A stretch of 64,000 bases of DNA. It comes from Methylovirgula ligni. GTDB lineage: Bacteria; Pseudomonadota; Alphaproteobacteria; Rhizobiales; Beijerinckiaceae. Shown piece by piece: positions 55,057-63,766 of this stretch. Both the position numbers and the translations under genes were made by a program. Position 1 is the first letter of the stretch; every line of letters starts with the position of its first letter. The stretch is from the NCBI RefSeq assembly GCF_004135935.1, contig NZ_CP025086.1:1054001-1118000 (forward strand). Reading direction: 5' to 3'. The notes under the pieces were generated by a model. The model did no database searches. It saw only the letters and a program-made list of their open reading frames with translations, and was not told where the DNA came from.

Positions 55057-57491
55057 GATTGCACCTCCAGATTGGTCAGGTCGGGGATGAGATCGGCGGC
55101 CCACAGGAGTTCGCGGTCCGCCAGCCAGGTGGGTGTGAAGGCGTCGCGGCCATGCTCGGTGAGCACGCGCTCGATCGCGGCGTGATCGGCCTTGGAGGAC
55201 GCGGCACAGAAGGCGAGCGCGACGGGGCCGAGCCCCAGATCGAACAGGCGATTGCCGCGCCGCGACTGGCAGTAGTAATCGCGCTTGGGGGTCGCCCGCG
55301 CGATGATCTCGATCTGCCGGTCGTTCAAGCCGAAGCGGCGATAGATGGCGGTGATCTGCGGTTCGATCGCGCGTTCGTTTGGGAGGAAAACGCGCGTCGG
55401 GCAGCTCTCGACGATCGCCGGCGCGATGCTGCTGCCATCGATGTCGGAGAGCGATTGCGTGGCGAAGACGACGGAGGCGTTTTTTTTCCTCAGCGTCTTC
55501 AGCCATTCGCGGAGCTGCTGCGCGAAGGCGGGATCGTCGAGGACGAGCCATCCCTCGTCGATGATAAGCAGCGTCGGGCGGCCGTCGAGCCGGCCTTCGA
55601 TCCGGTGGAACAGGTAGGTGAGCACGGCGGGCGCCGCACCGGCCCCGATCAGCCCCTCGGTCTCGAAGGCCTGGACGGAGGCCGAGCCGAGATGCTCGGC
55701 CTCGGCGTCGAGCAGCCGGCCGAAGGGACCGCCGACGCAATAGGGTTGCAGCGCCTGCTTGAGCGCCGTCGATTGCAGCAGGACCGCGAGCCCGGTGATC
55801 GTCCGTTCCTGCACGGGCGACGAGGCGAGCGAATTCAGCGCCGACCAGATATGTTCCTTTACGGTAGGATCGATGGCGACGCCTTCCTTGGATAGGATCG
55901 CCGCCACCCATTCGGCCGCCCAGGCGCGTTCGGCCGCGTCATCGATGCGGGCGAGCGGCTGAAGCGAGACGGAATGGTCCGATCCCGCCGACAGGCTGCC
56001 GCCGAGATCATGCCAGTCGCCGCCCATCGCGAGCGCGGCGGTGCGGATCGAGCCGCCGAAGTCGAAGGCGAAGATCTGGCTGTCGCGGTAGCGCCGGAAC
56101 TGCATCGCCATCAGGGACAGCAGCACCGACTTGCCGGCGCCGGTCGGGCCAACGATCAGCGTGTGGCCGACATCGCCGACATGGAGCGAGAAGCGGAACG
56201 GCGTCGAGCCTTCGGTCTTGCCGAAGAACAGCGGCGGCGCCTGGAAATGCTCGTCGCGCGCCGGGCCGGCCCAGACCGCCGAGAGCGGAATCATGTGAGC
56301 CAGGTTCAAAGTGCTGATGGGCGGTTGGCGGACATTGGCGTAGGCGTGCCCCGGCAGCGAGCCGAGCCAGGCCTCGATCGCATTCACGCCTTCGGACATG
56401 CAGGTGAAGTCGCGGCCCTGGATCACTTTCTCGACCAGCCGCGCCTTCTCGGCAGCGACGCCGGCGTCCTCGTCCCAAACCGTGATGGTGGCGGTGACAT
56501 AGGCCTGGCCGACATCGTCGGTGCCCAACTCCTGCAGCGCCATGTCCGCATCGATCGCCTTATTGGCGGCGTCGGAATCCACGAGGGTTGAAGCCTCGTT
56601 GGTCATCACTTCCTTGACGATGGCGGCGATCGACTTGCGCTTGGCGAACCACTGGCGCCGGATCTTGGTCAGCAGCTTTACCGCCTCGGTCTTGTCGAGC
56701 AGGACCGCGCGCGTCGACCAGCGATACGGGAAGGCCAGCCGGTTCAGCTCGTCGAGGATGCCGGGATGCGTCGCGGTCGGGAATCCGACCACGGTCAGCA
56801 TGCGCAGATGCGCGCGCCCCAACCGCGGCTCGAGGCCGCCGGTCAGCGGCTCGTCGGCCAGCAGCGCATCGAGGTGCATCGGCGTCTCGGGGACGCGGAC
56901 ACGCTGCTGCCGGGTCGAGATCGTGGAATGCAGGTAGGTCAGCGTCTCGCCATCGTCGAGCCAGCCGATTTCGGGCATGAAGCCTTCGACCAGTTGCAGC
57001 ACCCGATCGGTACGATCGGCGAAGCTGCGCAGCAGCTCCCACGGATCGACGCCGGTCTGCGCGCGGCCCTCGTAGAGCCAGCCTTCCATGCGCGAAGCGT
57101 CCTCGGCCGGCGGCAGCCAAACGAAGGTCAGGAAATAGCGGCTCTCGAAATGCGTGCCGGCCTCCTCGAACGCATCCTGGCGTTCGAGATCGACCAGCGC
57201 TGACGCCGCATCTGGGAACATGCTGTGCGGGTAGGTCTGGGCGGCAACGCGCTGCGCCTCAACGAACACCGCCCAACCGGAGCCGAGGCGCCGGAGCGCG
57301 TTGTTGAGGCGGGCGGTCACGCCGACCAGCTCGGCCGGCGTGGCGCTGTCGAGATCCGGTCCGCGGAACCGCGCGGTGCGCTGGAACGAGCCGTCCTTGT
57401 TGAGGACGACGCCTTTCTCGACCAGCGCAGCCCAGGGCAGGAAATCGGCGAGGCCGGCGGGATGGCTGCGATATTCGGCGAGGTTCAGCAT
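55053..57491 (-). CDS. trbE: conjugal transfer ATPase TrbE (VirB4-like)
   Basis: TrbE is the VirB4-type ATPase that powers pilus building and transfer. The 812-residue product has the CagE/TrbE N-terminal domain and a C-terminal ATPase. Walker A is GPTGAGKSVLL and FAFDFGGSIRTAA follows. Walker B is LLIIDEGWLVLDD, with VVFATQSLSDIDGS after it. It starts 7 bp after trbD. Confidence 0.97.
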   Translation of the reverse strand: MLNLAEYRSHPAGLADFLPWAALVEKGVVLNKDGSFQRTARFRGPDLDSATPAELVGVTARLNNALRRLGSGWAVFVEAQRVAAQTYPHSMFPDAASALVDLERQDAFEEAGTHFESRYFLTFVWLPPAEDASRMEGWLYEGRAQTGVDPWELLRSFADRTDRVLQLVEGFMPEIGWLDDGETLTYLHSTISTRQQRVRVPETPMHLDALLADEPLTGGLEPRLGRAHLRMLTVVGFPTATHPGILDELNRLAFPYRWSTRAVLLDKTEAVKLLTKIRRQWFAKRKSIAAIVKEVMTNEASTLVDSDAANKAIDADMALQELGTDDVGQAYVTATITVWDEDAGVAAEKARLVEKVIQGRDFTCMSEGVNAIEAWLGSLPGHAYANVRQPPISTLNLAHMIPLSAVWAGPARDEHFQAPPLFFGKTEGSTPFRFSLHVGDVGHTLIVGPTGAGKSVLLSLMAMQFRRYRDSQIFAFDFGGSIRTAALAMGGDWHDLGGSLSAGSDHSVSLQPLARIDDAAERAWAAEWVAAILSKEGVAIDPTVKEHIWSALNSLASSPVQERTITGLAVLLQSTALKQALQPYCVGGPFGRLLDAEAEHLGSASVQAFETEGLIGAGAAPAVLTYLFHRIEGRLDGRPTLLIIDEGWLVLDDPAFAQQLREWLKTLRKKNASVVFATQSLSDIDGSSIAPAIVESCPTRVFLPNERAIEPQITAIYRRFGLNDRQIEIIARATPKRDYYCQSRRGNRLFDLGLGPVALAFCAASSKADHAAIERVLTEHGRDAFTPTWLADRELLWAADLIPDLTNLEVQS

Positions 57492-57498
57492 CGGAGCC

Positions 57499-57774
57499 TC
57501 ACACGCCGAAATAGGGCGGGTAGCGCAGGTGCCGCCGCACCACGTCGACGAACTGCGGATCGCGCTTGGCCGCCCAGACGGCGGCGGTGTGCCCCACCGC
57601 CCACATCAGCGCGCCGGGAATCCAGAGGCGAAGGCCAAGAGCGATGGCGGCCGCCAACGTGCCGTTGGCAATCGCCACAGTACGCGGCGCGCCGCCCATG
57701 AGGATCGGGTCCGTCAGCGCCCGATGCACGGGCGCGAAGAAGCCGGGCACGTCCGGATCGCCGATCGTCGCCAT
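57499..57774 (-). CDS. trbD: conjugal transfer protein TrbD (VirB3-like)
   Basis: The 91-residue product has the VirB3 pattern: FFAPVHRALTDPILMGGAPR precedes a pair of membrane helices, and the end is short and basic (FVDVVRRHLRYP). It is an inner-membrane component working with TrbE. It shares one base with the trbC stop (TGATG). Confidence 0.92.
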   Translation of the reverse strand: MATIGDPDVPGFFAPVHRALTDPILMGGAPRTVAIANGTLAAAIALGLRLWIPGALMWAVGHTAAVWAAKRDPQFVDVVRRHLRYPPYFGV

Positions 57775-58115
57775 CAGATCAGCGCCCCGCCGGAGAAGGA
57801 GAAGAAGGACAGAAAGAAGCTCGACGCGGCGAAGGCGATCGACAAACCGAACACGATCTGGATCAGCCGGCGGAAACCGCCGGAGGTGTCGCCGAAGGCA
57901 AGCGTCAGGCCGGTTACGGTGATGATGATGACCGAGATGATCTTGGCGACGGGGCCTTGGACCGATTCCAGGATCGAGTTGAGCGGCGTCTCCCAGGGCA
58001 TGGACGAACCCGAGGCATAGGCCGCCGGTGCGAAGGTAAGCGAGATTGCGGTGATGAAGACGAGGTCGGCGAGGCGCCGATGGGCACGGCGGACGGCGGC
58101 AACGGAACGGATCAT
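57774..58115 (-). CDS. trbC: conjugal transfer pilin TrbC (VirB2-like)
   Basis: The 113-residue product is the VirB2-type major pilin precursor. It has a long N-terminal signal region (FITAISLTFAPAAYASG) with probable cleavage after YAS. Two hydrophobic helices of the mature pilin follow (PVAKIISVIIITVTGLTLAF and IVFGLSIAFAASSFFL). In P-type systems the pilin is cyclised. ATG 58115 overlaps the trbB stop (ATGA). Confidence 0.93.
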   Translation of the reverse strand: MIRSVAAVRRAHRRLADLVFITAISLTFAPAAYASGSSMPWETPLNSILESVQGPVAKIISVIIITVTGLTLAFGDTSGGFRRLIQIVFGLSIAFAASSFFLSFFSFSGGALI

Positions 58116-59125
58116 GACGGCTCTCCAGGAAGCATGGGTTCGCCGCCCGCCCCGGCGGACAGGACGCGGTAATCGCCGGTGGCGGGATCGAGACCGGCGA
58201 CGGTGGCGAGTTCGGAGAGGCGGCGTTCGCTGCCGCGGCCGCGCAGCACGGCGACGAGATCGATGGTCTCGGCGAGCAACGCCTTGGGGACGGTGACGAC
58301 GGCTTCCTGGATGAGCTGTTCCAGGCGGCGGAGCGCGCCGAGCGCGGTGCCGGCGTGGATCGTGCCGATGCCCCCAGGGTGCCCCGTACCCCAGGCTTTC
58401 AGGAGGTCGAGCGCCTCGGCCCCACGCACCTCGCCGATCGGGATGCGGTCGGGCCGCAGCCGCAGCGAGGAGCGCACGAGGTCGGAGAGCGACGCCACCC
58501 CGTCCTTGGTGCGCATGGCGACCAGGTTCGGCGCCCGGCATTGCAGCTCGCGCGTATCCTCGATCAGCACGACGCGATCGCTCGTTCCGGCGATCTCGGC
58601 GAGCAGCGCGTTGGTCAGCGTCGTCTTGCCGGTGCCGGTGCCGCCGGCGACGAGGATGTTCTTGCGGGCGGCGACGGCCTCGCGCAGCAAGACCGCTTGG
58701 CCGGCCGTCATGGTGCCGGCGGCGACGTAGTCGTCGAGGGTGAACACCGCGATAGCGGGCTTGCGGATGGCGAAGGCCGGCGCGGTGACGACGGGTGGCA
58801 GAAGACCCTCGAACCGCTCTCCCGTCTCAGGTAGCTCGGCCGAGACGCGCGGGCGTCCGGCATGCACCTCGGCGCCGACATGGTGGGCGACGAGACGAAC
58901 GATCCGCTCGCCATCGGCGGCGGACATCGTCCGTCCGGTATCCTCCAGGCCTCCCGACAGCCGGTCGATCCAGAGCCGACCGTCGGGGTTGAGCATCACC
59001 TCGACGATCGAAGGGTCTTCGAGGAAGGTTGCGATCGCCGGGCCGAGGGCGGTGCGCAGCATGCGCGCGCCTCGGGAAAAAGCCTCGGAATGAAGTGGAG
59101 TGACCGCCACGATCGTCCCCGTCAT
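58112..59125 (-). CDS. trbB: conjugal transfer ATPase TrbB (VirB11-like)
   Basis: TrbB is the hexameric VirB11-type ATPase. The 337-residue product has the N-terminal domain ending near [18 protein letters not shown], then the RecA-like domain. Walker A is [10 protein letters not shown] and [11 protein letters not shown] follows. Then comes [19 protein letters not shown], with Walker B and the histidine-box segment [14 protein letters not shown]. It is the first gene of the trb run, preceded by a hairpin at 59129-59149. Confidence 0.96.
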   Translation of the reverse strand: MTGTIVAVTPLHSEAFSRGARMLRTALGPAIATFLEDPSIVEVMLNPDGRLWIDRLSGGLEDTGRTMSAADGERIVRLVAHHVGAEVHAGRPRVSAELPETGERFEGLLPPVVTAPAFAIRKPAIAVFTLDDYVAAGTMTAGQAVLLREAVAARKNILVAGGTGTGKTTLTNALLAEIAGTSDRVVLIEDTRELQCRAPNLVAMRTKDGVASLSDLVRSSLRLRPDRIPIGEVRGAEALDLLKAWGTGHPGGIGTIHAGTALGALRRLEQLIQEAVVTVPKALLAETIDLVAVLRGRGSERRLSELATVAGLDPATGDYRVLSAGAGGEPMLPGEPS

Positions 59126-59128
59126 AGG

Positions 59129-59149
59129 CCAATCGCGACATGCGATTGG
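59129..59149 (-). promoter_or_regulatory. 8-bp perfect inverted repeat just upstream of trbB
   Basis: CCAATCGC, five bases and GCGATTGG pair perfectly. The dyad ends 3 bases from the trbB start codon, where the ribosome site should be, and no other Shine-Dalgarno sequence is visible. It could be an operator or an RNA hairpin that limits translation of the trb operon. Confidence 0.45.
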
Positions 59150-59314
59150 CGACGGGGATGATTAGAAAAGGCAGATAATGAGGTTGATCAACAAGGTTTT
59201 AGTCGTCGTAGGAGTCCAGCGTAGAGCAGAGAAAAAATACTTGCTGGGTGCGGAACGGCCATTTGTGGAGTTATTGGTCTAGCCAGTTCTTGTCCGAGCG
59301 CCGCAATCGCGAAA

Positions 59315-59761
59315 TTATACTTCGCTCTGATCCTGATTCGCCGATGCTTGGACATCATCGGGAATTTCCTGCCGCAGCTTCGGTCCTTGATTGAGCCGAC
59401 GGCCGAGGGCAGCGACGAAGCTGTCATATCGAGCCCCGGCCTTTGCTCGCGCCGCCTGGGCCGCCGGCTCGGGGAGGGATGGTGTGGTGGTCAGCCAGAA
59501 CCGGACGAACAGCGCCAGGGTCTCGACCCCGATGCCGACATCGCGTTCGAGCCGTGCCAGGCGCCGGTCCTGTTGATCGAGGCGTTTGGCAATGGCGGCC
59601 TCGCGCCGCTCGTCAGCGTCGGGGGAGAGGAAGGAGGCGATGGCGGCCTCGGCGATCAACGACATCGGCTGCTCGCGCCGGGCGGCGTAGGCCGACAGGG
59701 TCTTCATCACTTCCGGATCGAGGTAGACCGAGAGCTGAGTCTTCTTCTTCGGCGCGGCCAT
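59315..59761 (-). CDS. CopG-like ribbon-helix-helix protein of the transfer region
   Basis: The 148-residue product has an N-terminal ribbon-helix-helix domain (KKKTQLSVYLDPEVMKTLSAY). A helical DERREAAIAKRLDQQDRRLARLE-type stretch (only part quoted) and a C-terminal acidic tail follow. At this place between traG and trbB in other conjugative elements the protein is annotated as a CopG-type regulator. It might bind oriT-proximal repeats or control the trb promoter in the 189-bp spacer in front of trbB. It starts 7 bp after the traG stop. Confidence 0.86.
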   Translation of the reverse strand: MAAPKKKTQLSVYLDPEVMKTLSAYAARREQPMSLIAEAAIASFLSPDADERREAAIAKRLDQQDRRLARLERDVGIGVETLALFVRFWLTTTPSLPEPAAQAARAKAGARYDSFVAALGRRLNQGPKLRQEIPDDVQASANQDQSEV

Positions 59762-59768
59762 TCTTGCC

Positions 59769-61754
59769 TCACATGCCGAGATCGTCGCTGCGATCGAGCG
59801 GTACCAGCCGGGCAGCGCCCTGCATGAGATCGTTCATCCGTCGGACGCGCGGAGCGTCCTCCTCCAGCTCGTCGGCGGTATCCGGCGAGAACTCGTTATC
59901 GAGTGGCTCTTTCTTCTCGACGGATTTCGTCGGGTCCAACTCGGGCTGCCGCCGCCGATCCGCCGTTGTTGGATCGTCATCCTCCGTCTGTTCGCCCTGG
60001 GATGGCTCCGCGATTTCCGGGCGCGGCGGCAACGGGCGCGAACTCCAATCGTCGGGCCGCGCAGCTTTCGGCCTCGCGAGCATGGGCGGCGGTAGAATTC
60101 GTTCCTGGAAACGCCTGTCCTCGTAGTATCGGGCCTTCCTCGCCCGGATCGGATGGACGCCCGACACCATGACGATCTCATCGCTTGGTGGGAGCTGCAT
60201 CACCTCGCCTGGCGTGAGCAGCGGCCGCGCGGTTTCCGAGCGGGAGACCATGAGATGGCCGAGCCAAGGCGACAGCCGGCTGCCGGCATAGTTCTTCATC
60301 GCCTTCATTTCGGTCGCGGTGCCGAGCGCATCGGACACGCGCTTGGCGGTGCGCTCGTCGTTGGTCGCGAAGCTCACTCGCACATGGCAGTTGTCGAGGA
60401 TCGAATTGTTCGGCCCGTAGGCCTTCTCGATCTGGTTCAAGCTCTGCGCAATGAGAAAGCTCTTGATGCCGTAGCCCGCCATGAAGGCGAGCGCCGACTC
60501 GAAGAAGTCGAGCCGGCCCAGCGCCGGGAACTCATCGAGCATCAGGAGGAGCCGCCGCCGCCCGGCCTTGGCCTGCAGATCCTCGGTGAGCCGGCGGCCG
60601 ATCTGGTTGAGGATCAGACGGATCAACGGCTTGGTGCGGCTGATGTCGGATGGCGGCACCACAAGGTAGAGCGTGGTCGGGCGATCTCCGCCGACGATGT
60701 CGGCGATGCGCCAATCGCAGCGCCGTGTCACCTCCGCCACCACAGGATCGCGGTACAATCCCAGGAACGACATCGCGGTGCTCAGGACCCCCGAGCGCTC
60801 ATTGGCGGATTTGTTCAGCAGCTCGCGTGCAGCCGACGCGACGACGGGATGGACGCCAGCCTCGCCGAGATGGGGAGTCTTCATCATGGCGGCGAGCGTC
60901 GACTCGATCGGCCGCTTCGGGTCGGAGAGGAAGGCGGCGACGCCGGCGAGCGTCTTGTCCGCCTCGGCATAAAGGACATGCAGGATCGCGCCGACGAGGA
61001 GCGCGTGGCTGGTCTTCTCCCAGTGATTTCGCTTCTCCAGACTCCCCTCCGGATCGACCAGGATGTCCGCGATGTTCTGTACGTCGCGCACCTCCCATTC
61101 GCCGCGGCGGACCTCCAGCAAGGGATTGTAGGCGGACGACTTCACGTTGGTCGGATCGAACAGCAGGACACGACCATGTTGGGCGCGAAAGCCGGCGGTG
61201 AGCTGCCAATTTTCACCTTTAATGTCGTGGACGATGGCCGAGCCCGGCCAGGTCAGCAGCGAGGGGATAACCAGGCCGACGCCCTTGCCGGAACGGGTCG
61301 GCGCGAAGCACAGCACATGCTCCGGCCCGTCATGGCGGAGATAGGTGCGCTCGTGCCGGCCGAGCACCACGCCGTCGGGTCCGAGCAATCCGGCTTGTTC
61401 GATCTCCTTCGTTTGCGCCCACCGGGCCGAACCATAGGTCTCAGCGTTTTTCGCCTCGCGGGCGCGCCAAACCGACATGCCGATCGCGACGGCGGCCGCG
61501 ATGATGCCGCCAGATGCGGCGATGTAGGCGCCCTCGATGAAGATCGACGGCGCATAGGCGTCGTAGGCGAACCACCACCACAGGAAGGCTGGCGGCCGAT
61601 AGAAGGGGAAGTGGAGCACCTCGAACCAGGGACGGCCAAGCTCGGGCTGAAAGCCCAGGCGCCAGGCTGTCCATTCCGTTGCGGCCCACATCGTCAGCAA
61701 GACGATGGCGAAGACGGTGAGGACCTGGCCCCAGAGGATCTTGGTGGCGGACAT
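59769..61754 (-). CDS. traG: type IV secretion coupling protein TraG (VirD4-like)
   Basis: TraG couples the relaxosome to the secretion channel. The 661-residue product has two to three N-terminal membrane helices. The TraG/VirD4 ATPase domain has Walker A APTRSGKGVG and Walker B LLLMLDEFPALG. SFLIAQSLNQIEKAYG follows, and the C-terminal tail is acidic (EQTEDDDPTT onward). ATG 61754 is used. A GTG at 61799 overlaps the relaxase stop (GTGA) and would add 15 residues. Confidence 0.95.
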   Translation of the reverse strand: MSATKILWGQVLTVFAIVLLTMWAATEWTAWRLGFQPELGRPWFEVLHFPFYRPPAFLWWWFAYDAYAPSIFIEGAYIAASGGIIAAAVAIGMSVWRAREAKNAETYGSARWAQTKEIEQAGLLGPDGVVLGRHERTYLRHDGPEHVLCFAPTRSGKGVGLVIPSLLTWPGSAIVHDIKGENWQLTAGFRAQHGRVLLFDPTNVKSSAYNPLLEVRRGEWEVRDVQNIADILVDPEGSLEKRNHWEKTSHALLVGAILHVLYAEADKTLAGVAAFLSDPKRPIESTLAAMMKTPHLGEAGVHPVVASAARELLNKSANERSGVLSTAMSFLGLYRDPVVAEVTRRCDWRIADIVGGDRPTTLYLVVPPSDISRTKPLIRLILNQIGRRLTEDLQAKAGRRRLLLMLDEFPALGRLDFFESALAFMAGYGIKSFLIAQSLNQIEKAYGPNNSILDNCHVRVSFATNDERTAKRVSDALGTATEMKAMKNYAGSRLSPWLGHLMVSRSETARPLLTPGEVMQLPPSDEIVMVSGVHPIRARKARYYEDRRFQERILPPPMLARPKAARPDDWSSRPLPPRPEIAEPSQGEQTEDDDPTTADRRRQPELDPTKSVEKKEPLDNEFSPDTADELEEDAPRVRRMNDLMQGAARLVPLDRSDDLGM

Positions 61755-61795
61755 GGCGGTTGTTCTTTCGTGAAGTCGCTGGACGGGTGGGTTGG

Positions 61796-63535
61796 TCACA
61801 GGCCGAGCCCCCGCTTCCGGCCGAAATCCCAGTCGACGCCGCCGTCGCCGCGGGCGACCCCGGAGACGTGGCGGCCGAGTTGCTTTTCGAGGGACGGCGA
61901 CCAGGGCACGAGTTGGAAGCCGAGCCCGTCATCGATCATGGCGAAGCGGCCCGAGGCGAGCGCGATGCGCTGCCGATAGGTGCCGGCGACATACTCGCCG
62001 GTGGCAGATGAATTGAACGGCCGGCCGGTCTCGGCAGCGAGCTTGTCTCCAAGCGCCTGAACCTCGCGCTTGCGCAGCGTATCGATCAGGTTGCGGCTGA
62101 AGGTGATGCCGCTGGCCTGCCGCTCGGCGAGGCCTTGCCCGATGAGCTGCTCGGCACGACGCTCCATCGCGTCGCGCACCTCAGCGCCGAATCCGGCCTG
62201 GCCGAGGGCCGCCGGCTCCCGCGCGATTGCTTGTCGGTCGAGCCAGGTGGCGCCCGTCGCCGTGATCTGCCGTTCGATCGAGAGGTCCGAGCGGACAGCA
62301 AGGGCTACCCGCCGCCGCCCTTGCGCGTCATCGAACTTGCGCAACTCGACGATCGAGCCCGGCGCGCTATCGCCGGCGGCGTCGAGATCGGGCAGCTTGA
62401 CGTGGTGGGTGCGGCCATCGACGCCGTCGACCACGGCATAGGCCGTGCCCTTCAGCTCGTCGTCGACGCCGCGATCGACCAGGCGGCCGACGACCGGGAC
62501 GTCGAGGCTTTCGCCGGCCAGCACAAAGCTCGCCGTGCCGCGCTCGATGCCGCGTTCGGTCAGACTACGGTGGATGCGCTTGATGATGTCGCCGCGCTCG
62601 CCGAGGTCGCGCAGCGTCGCCTCGGCATTTTCCGATAGCACCCACTGACCCGGACCGACCTGATCGGCGAGGCCGAGCGACTCCAGTTTCCGCAACCGAC
62701 CGACCTTCAGCGCATGGAATTCATCGGGCTGGCGATCGGCATGCGGCGCCATGTCGATGACGCCGGAACGATAAGCGTCGTGGGAAAGCTGCCGGTCGAG
62801 ATTGGTCCAGCGCTCGCTATCGATCTGCCGTTCGAGTGTCCGCCGAATCTCCTGATCGGTGCGCGGCCCCAGCTCCCGCGTGATCAGGTCCTGGGCGCGG
62901 TCGCGCATGCCCTGCTTGATGTAGTCCCGATCGATGACCAGATCCTGGCCGTCGTCGGTACGCCCGCGGATGATGATGTGGACGTGCGGATGCTCAGTGT
63001 TCCAGTGGTCGACGGCGACCCAATCGAGCTTCGTGCCGAGGTCCTTTTCGACCTGGGCCATGAGGTCGCGGGTGAAGCCCTTGAGGTCCGCCATCTCCAC
63101 CGCGTCGTCGGGCGAGACGATGAAGCGGAAATGGTGCCGATCATCCTCGCAGCGCTCGGCGAAGTCCTTGGGGTCGGCATCCTCGGTGCCTGGACCGAAC
63201 AGCTTCGCCTTTTCCCCGTCGCGAGTGACGCCCTCGCGGCGCAGATAGCCAAGATGGGTGGTGAGCTTGCCGCGCTGCGTCGCATGGCGCAGGAAGCGCC
63301 CCTTGACGACGGCGCCACGCGAGCGGCTGGTGAGCAGCCGGTTGGCCTGAACGGCAGCGACCCGGCCCCGGCCAAATCGGGAGCCGCGACGGCCTGTTAT
63401 CGAGCCATCTCGGCCGATCCGCCCGCCCGCCTTCTGGGTGGCGGCGAGCGCTTGGGCGATGAACGGCTTTGTCCGTTGAGCGCGGGATGATCGGATGCGG
63501 CCCGGACGGACCTGGAAATCGTCTTCACGCGCCAT
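61796..63535 (-). CDS. MOBP-type relaxase with DUF3363
   Basis: The relaxase nicks oriT and stays attached to the transferred strand. The 579-residue product has the catalytic HPHVHI motif in TEHPHVHIIIRGRTDDG (HxH metal site), typical of VirD2/TraI-like MOBP relaxases. A DUF3363 C-terminal part follows from about residue 280. An upstream catalytic tyrosine is not obvious by eye. The start is ATG 63535; an in-frame TTG at 63550 lies inside a conserved repeat. It is the first gene of the transfer run. Confidence 0.94.
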   Translation of the reverse strand: MAREDDFQVRPGRIRSSRAQRTKPFIAQALAATQKAGGRIGRDGSITGRRGSRFGRGRVAAVQANRLLTSRSRGAVVKGRFLRHATQRGKLTTHLGYLRREGVTRDGEKAKLFGPGTEDADPKDFAERCEDDRHHFRFIVSPDDAVEMADLKGFTRDLMAQVEKDLGTKLDWVAVDHWNTEHPHVHIIIRGRTDDGQDLVIDRDYIKQGMRDRAQDLITRELGPRTDQEIRRTLERQIDSERWTNLDRQLSHDAYRSGVIDMAPHADRQPDEFHALKVGRLRKLESLGLADQVGPGQWVLSENAEATLRDLGERGDIIKRIHRSLTERGIERGTASFVLAGESLDVPVVGRLVDRGVDDELKGTAYAVVDGVDGRTHHVKLPDLDAAGDSAPGSIVELRKFDDAQGRRRVALAVRSDLSIERQITATGATWLDRQAIAREPAALGQAGFGAEVRDAMERRAEQLIGQGLAERQASGITFSRNLIDTLRKREVQALGDKLAAETGRPFNSSATGEYVAGTYRQRIALASGRFAMIDDGLGFQLVPWSPSLEKQLGRHVSGVARGDGGVDWDFGRKRGLGL

Positions 63536-63546
63536 CGCCGGCCTCG

Positions 63547-63675
63547 GCAATGTGCGGAAAGGACAATCTCAGCAATGAGTTGGTATCGACACGCACATTG
63601 CGCGGATCGGGCGCACATTGCCCGAATAGTGAAAAAACCCTGGAAAAACAAACCCCCGACCGAGCCGCACATTGC
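63547..63675. repeat. four CGCACATTGC repeats upstream of the relaxase gene
   Basis: CGCACATTGC occurs on the plus strand at 63592-63601, 63612-63621 and 63666-63675, and inverted at 63547-63556. Two copies are 20 bp apart, about two helix turns. The inverted copy is 12 bp from the relaxase start. They may be binding sites for a relaxosome accessory or autoregulatory protein. Confidence 0.6.
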
Positions 63676-63682
63676 CGGCTTT

Positions 63683-63690
63683 TATCCTGC
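63683..63690 (+). other. oriT: candidate oriT nic site (TATCCTG-C)
   Basis: TATCCTGC matches the IncP (RP4) nic core and the Ti T-DNA border core, with the cut expected between G63689 and C63690. It is 148 bp upstream of a MOBP relaxase gene and 8 bp from a GCACATTGC repeat. A P-type Trb system makes an IncP-like nic site the expected one. Confidence 0.62.
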
Positions 63691-63740
63691 CCTCGTTCGG
63701 TTGGTGCCTGCTCGTCTCCCCTGCCTGCTGTCTCTTCTGC

Positions 63741-63766
63741 GCCAATCCGCGCCAATATACGCCAGA
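63741..63766. repeat. 10-bp periodic GCCAAT repeats
   Basis: GCCAAT starts at 63741 and 63751 and GCCAGA at 63761, exactly 10 bp apart. The phasing of one helix turn near the candidate oriT suggests protein binding, but the array is short and could be chance. Confidence 0.3.

Noticed and set aside
54301-55911. 536-codon frame including trbJ
   Set aside because: The N-terminal half is trbE read out of frame; trbJ begins at the ATG 55056 with a signal peptide.
60153-61979. 608-codon frame opposite traG
   Set aside because: Antisense to traG along its whole length with no recognisable domain.
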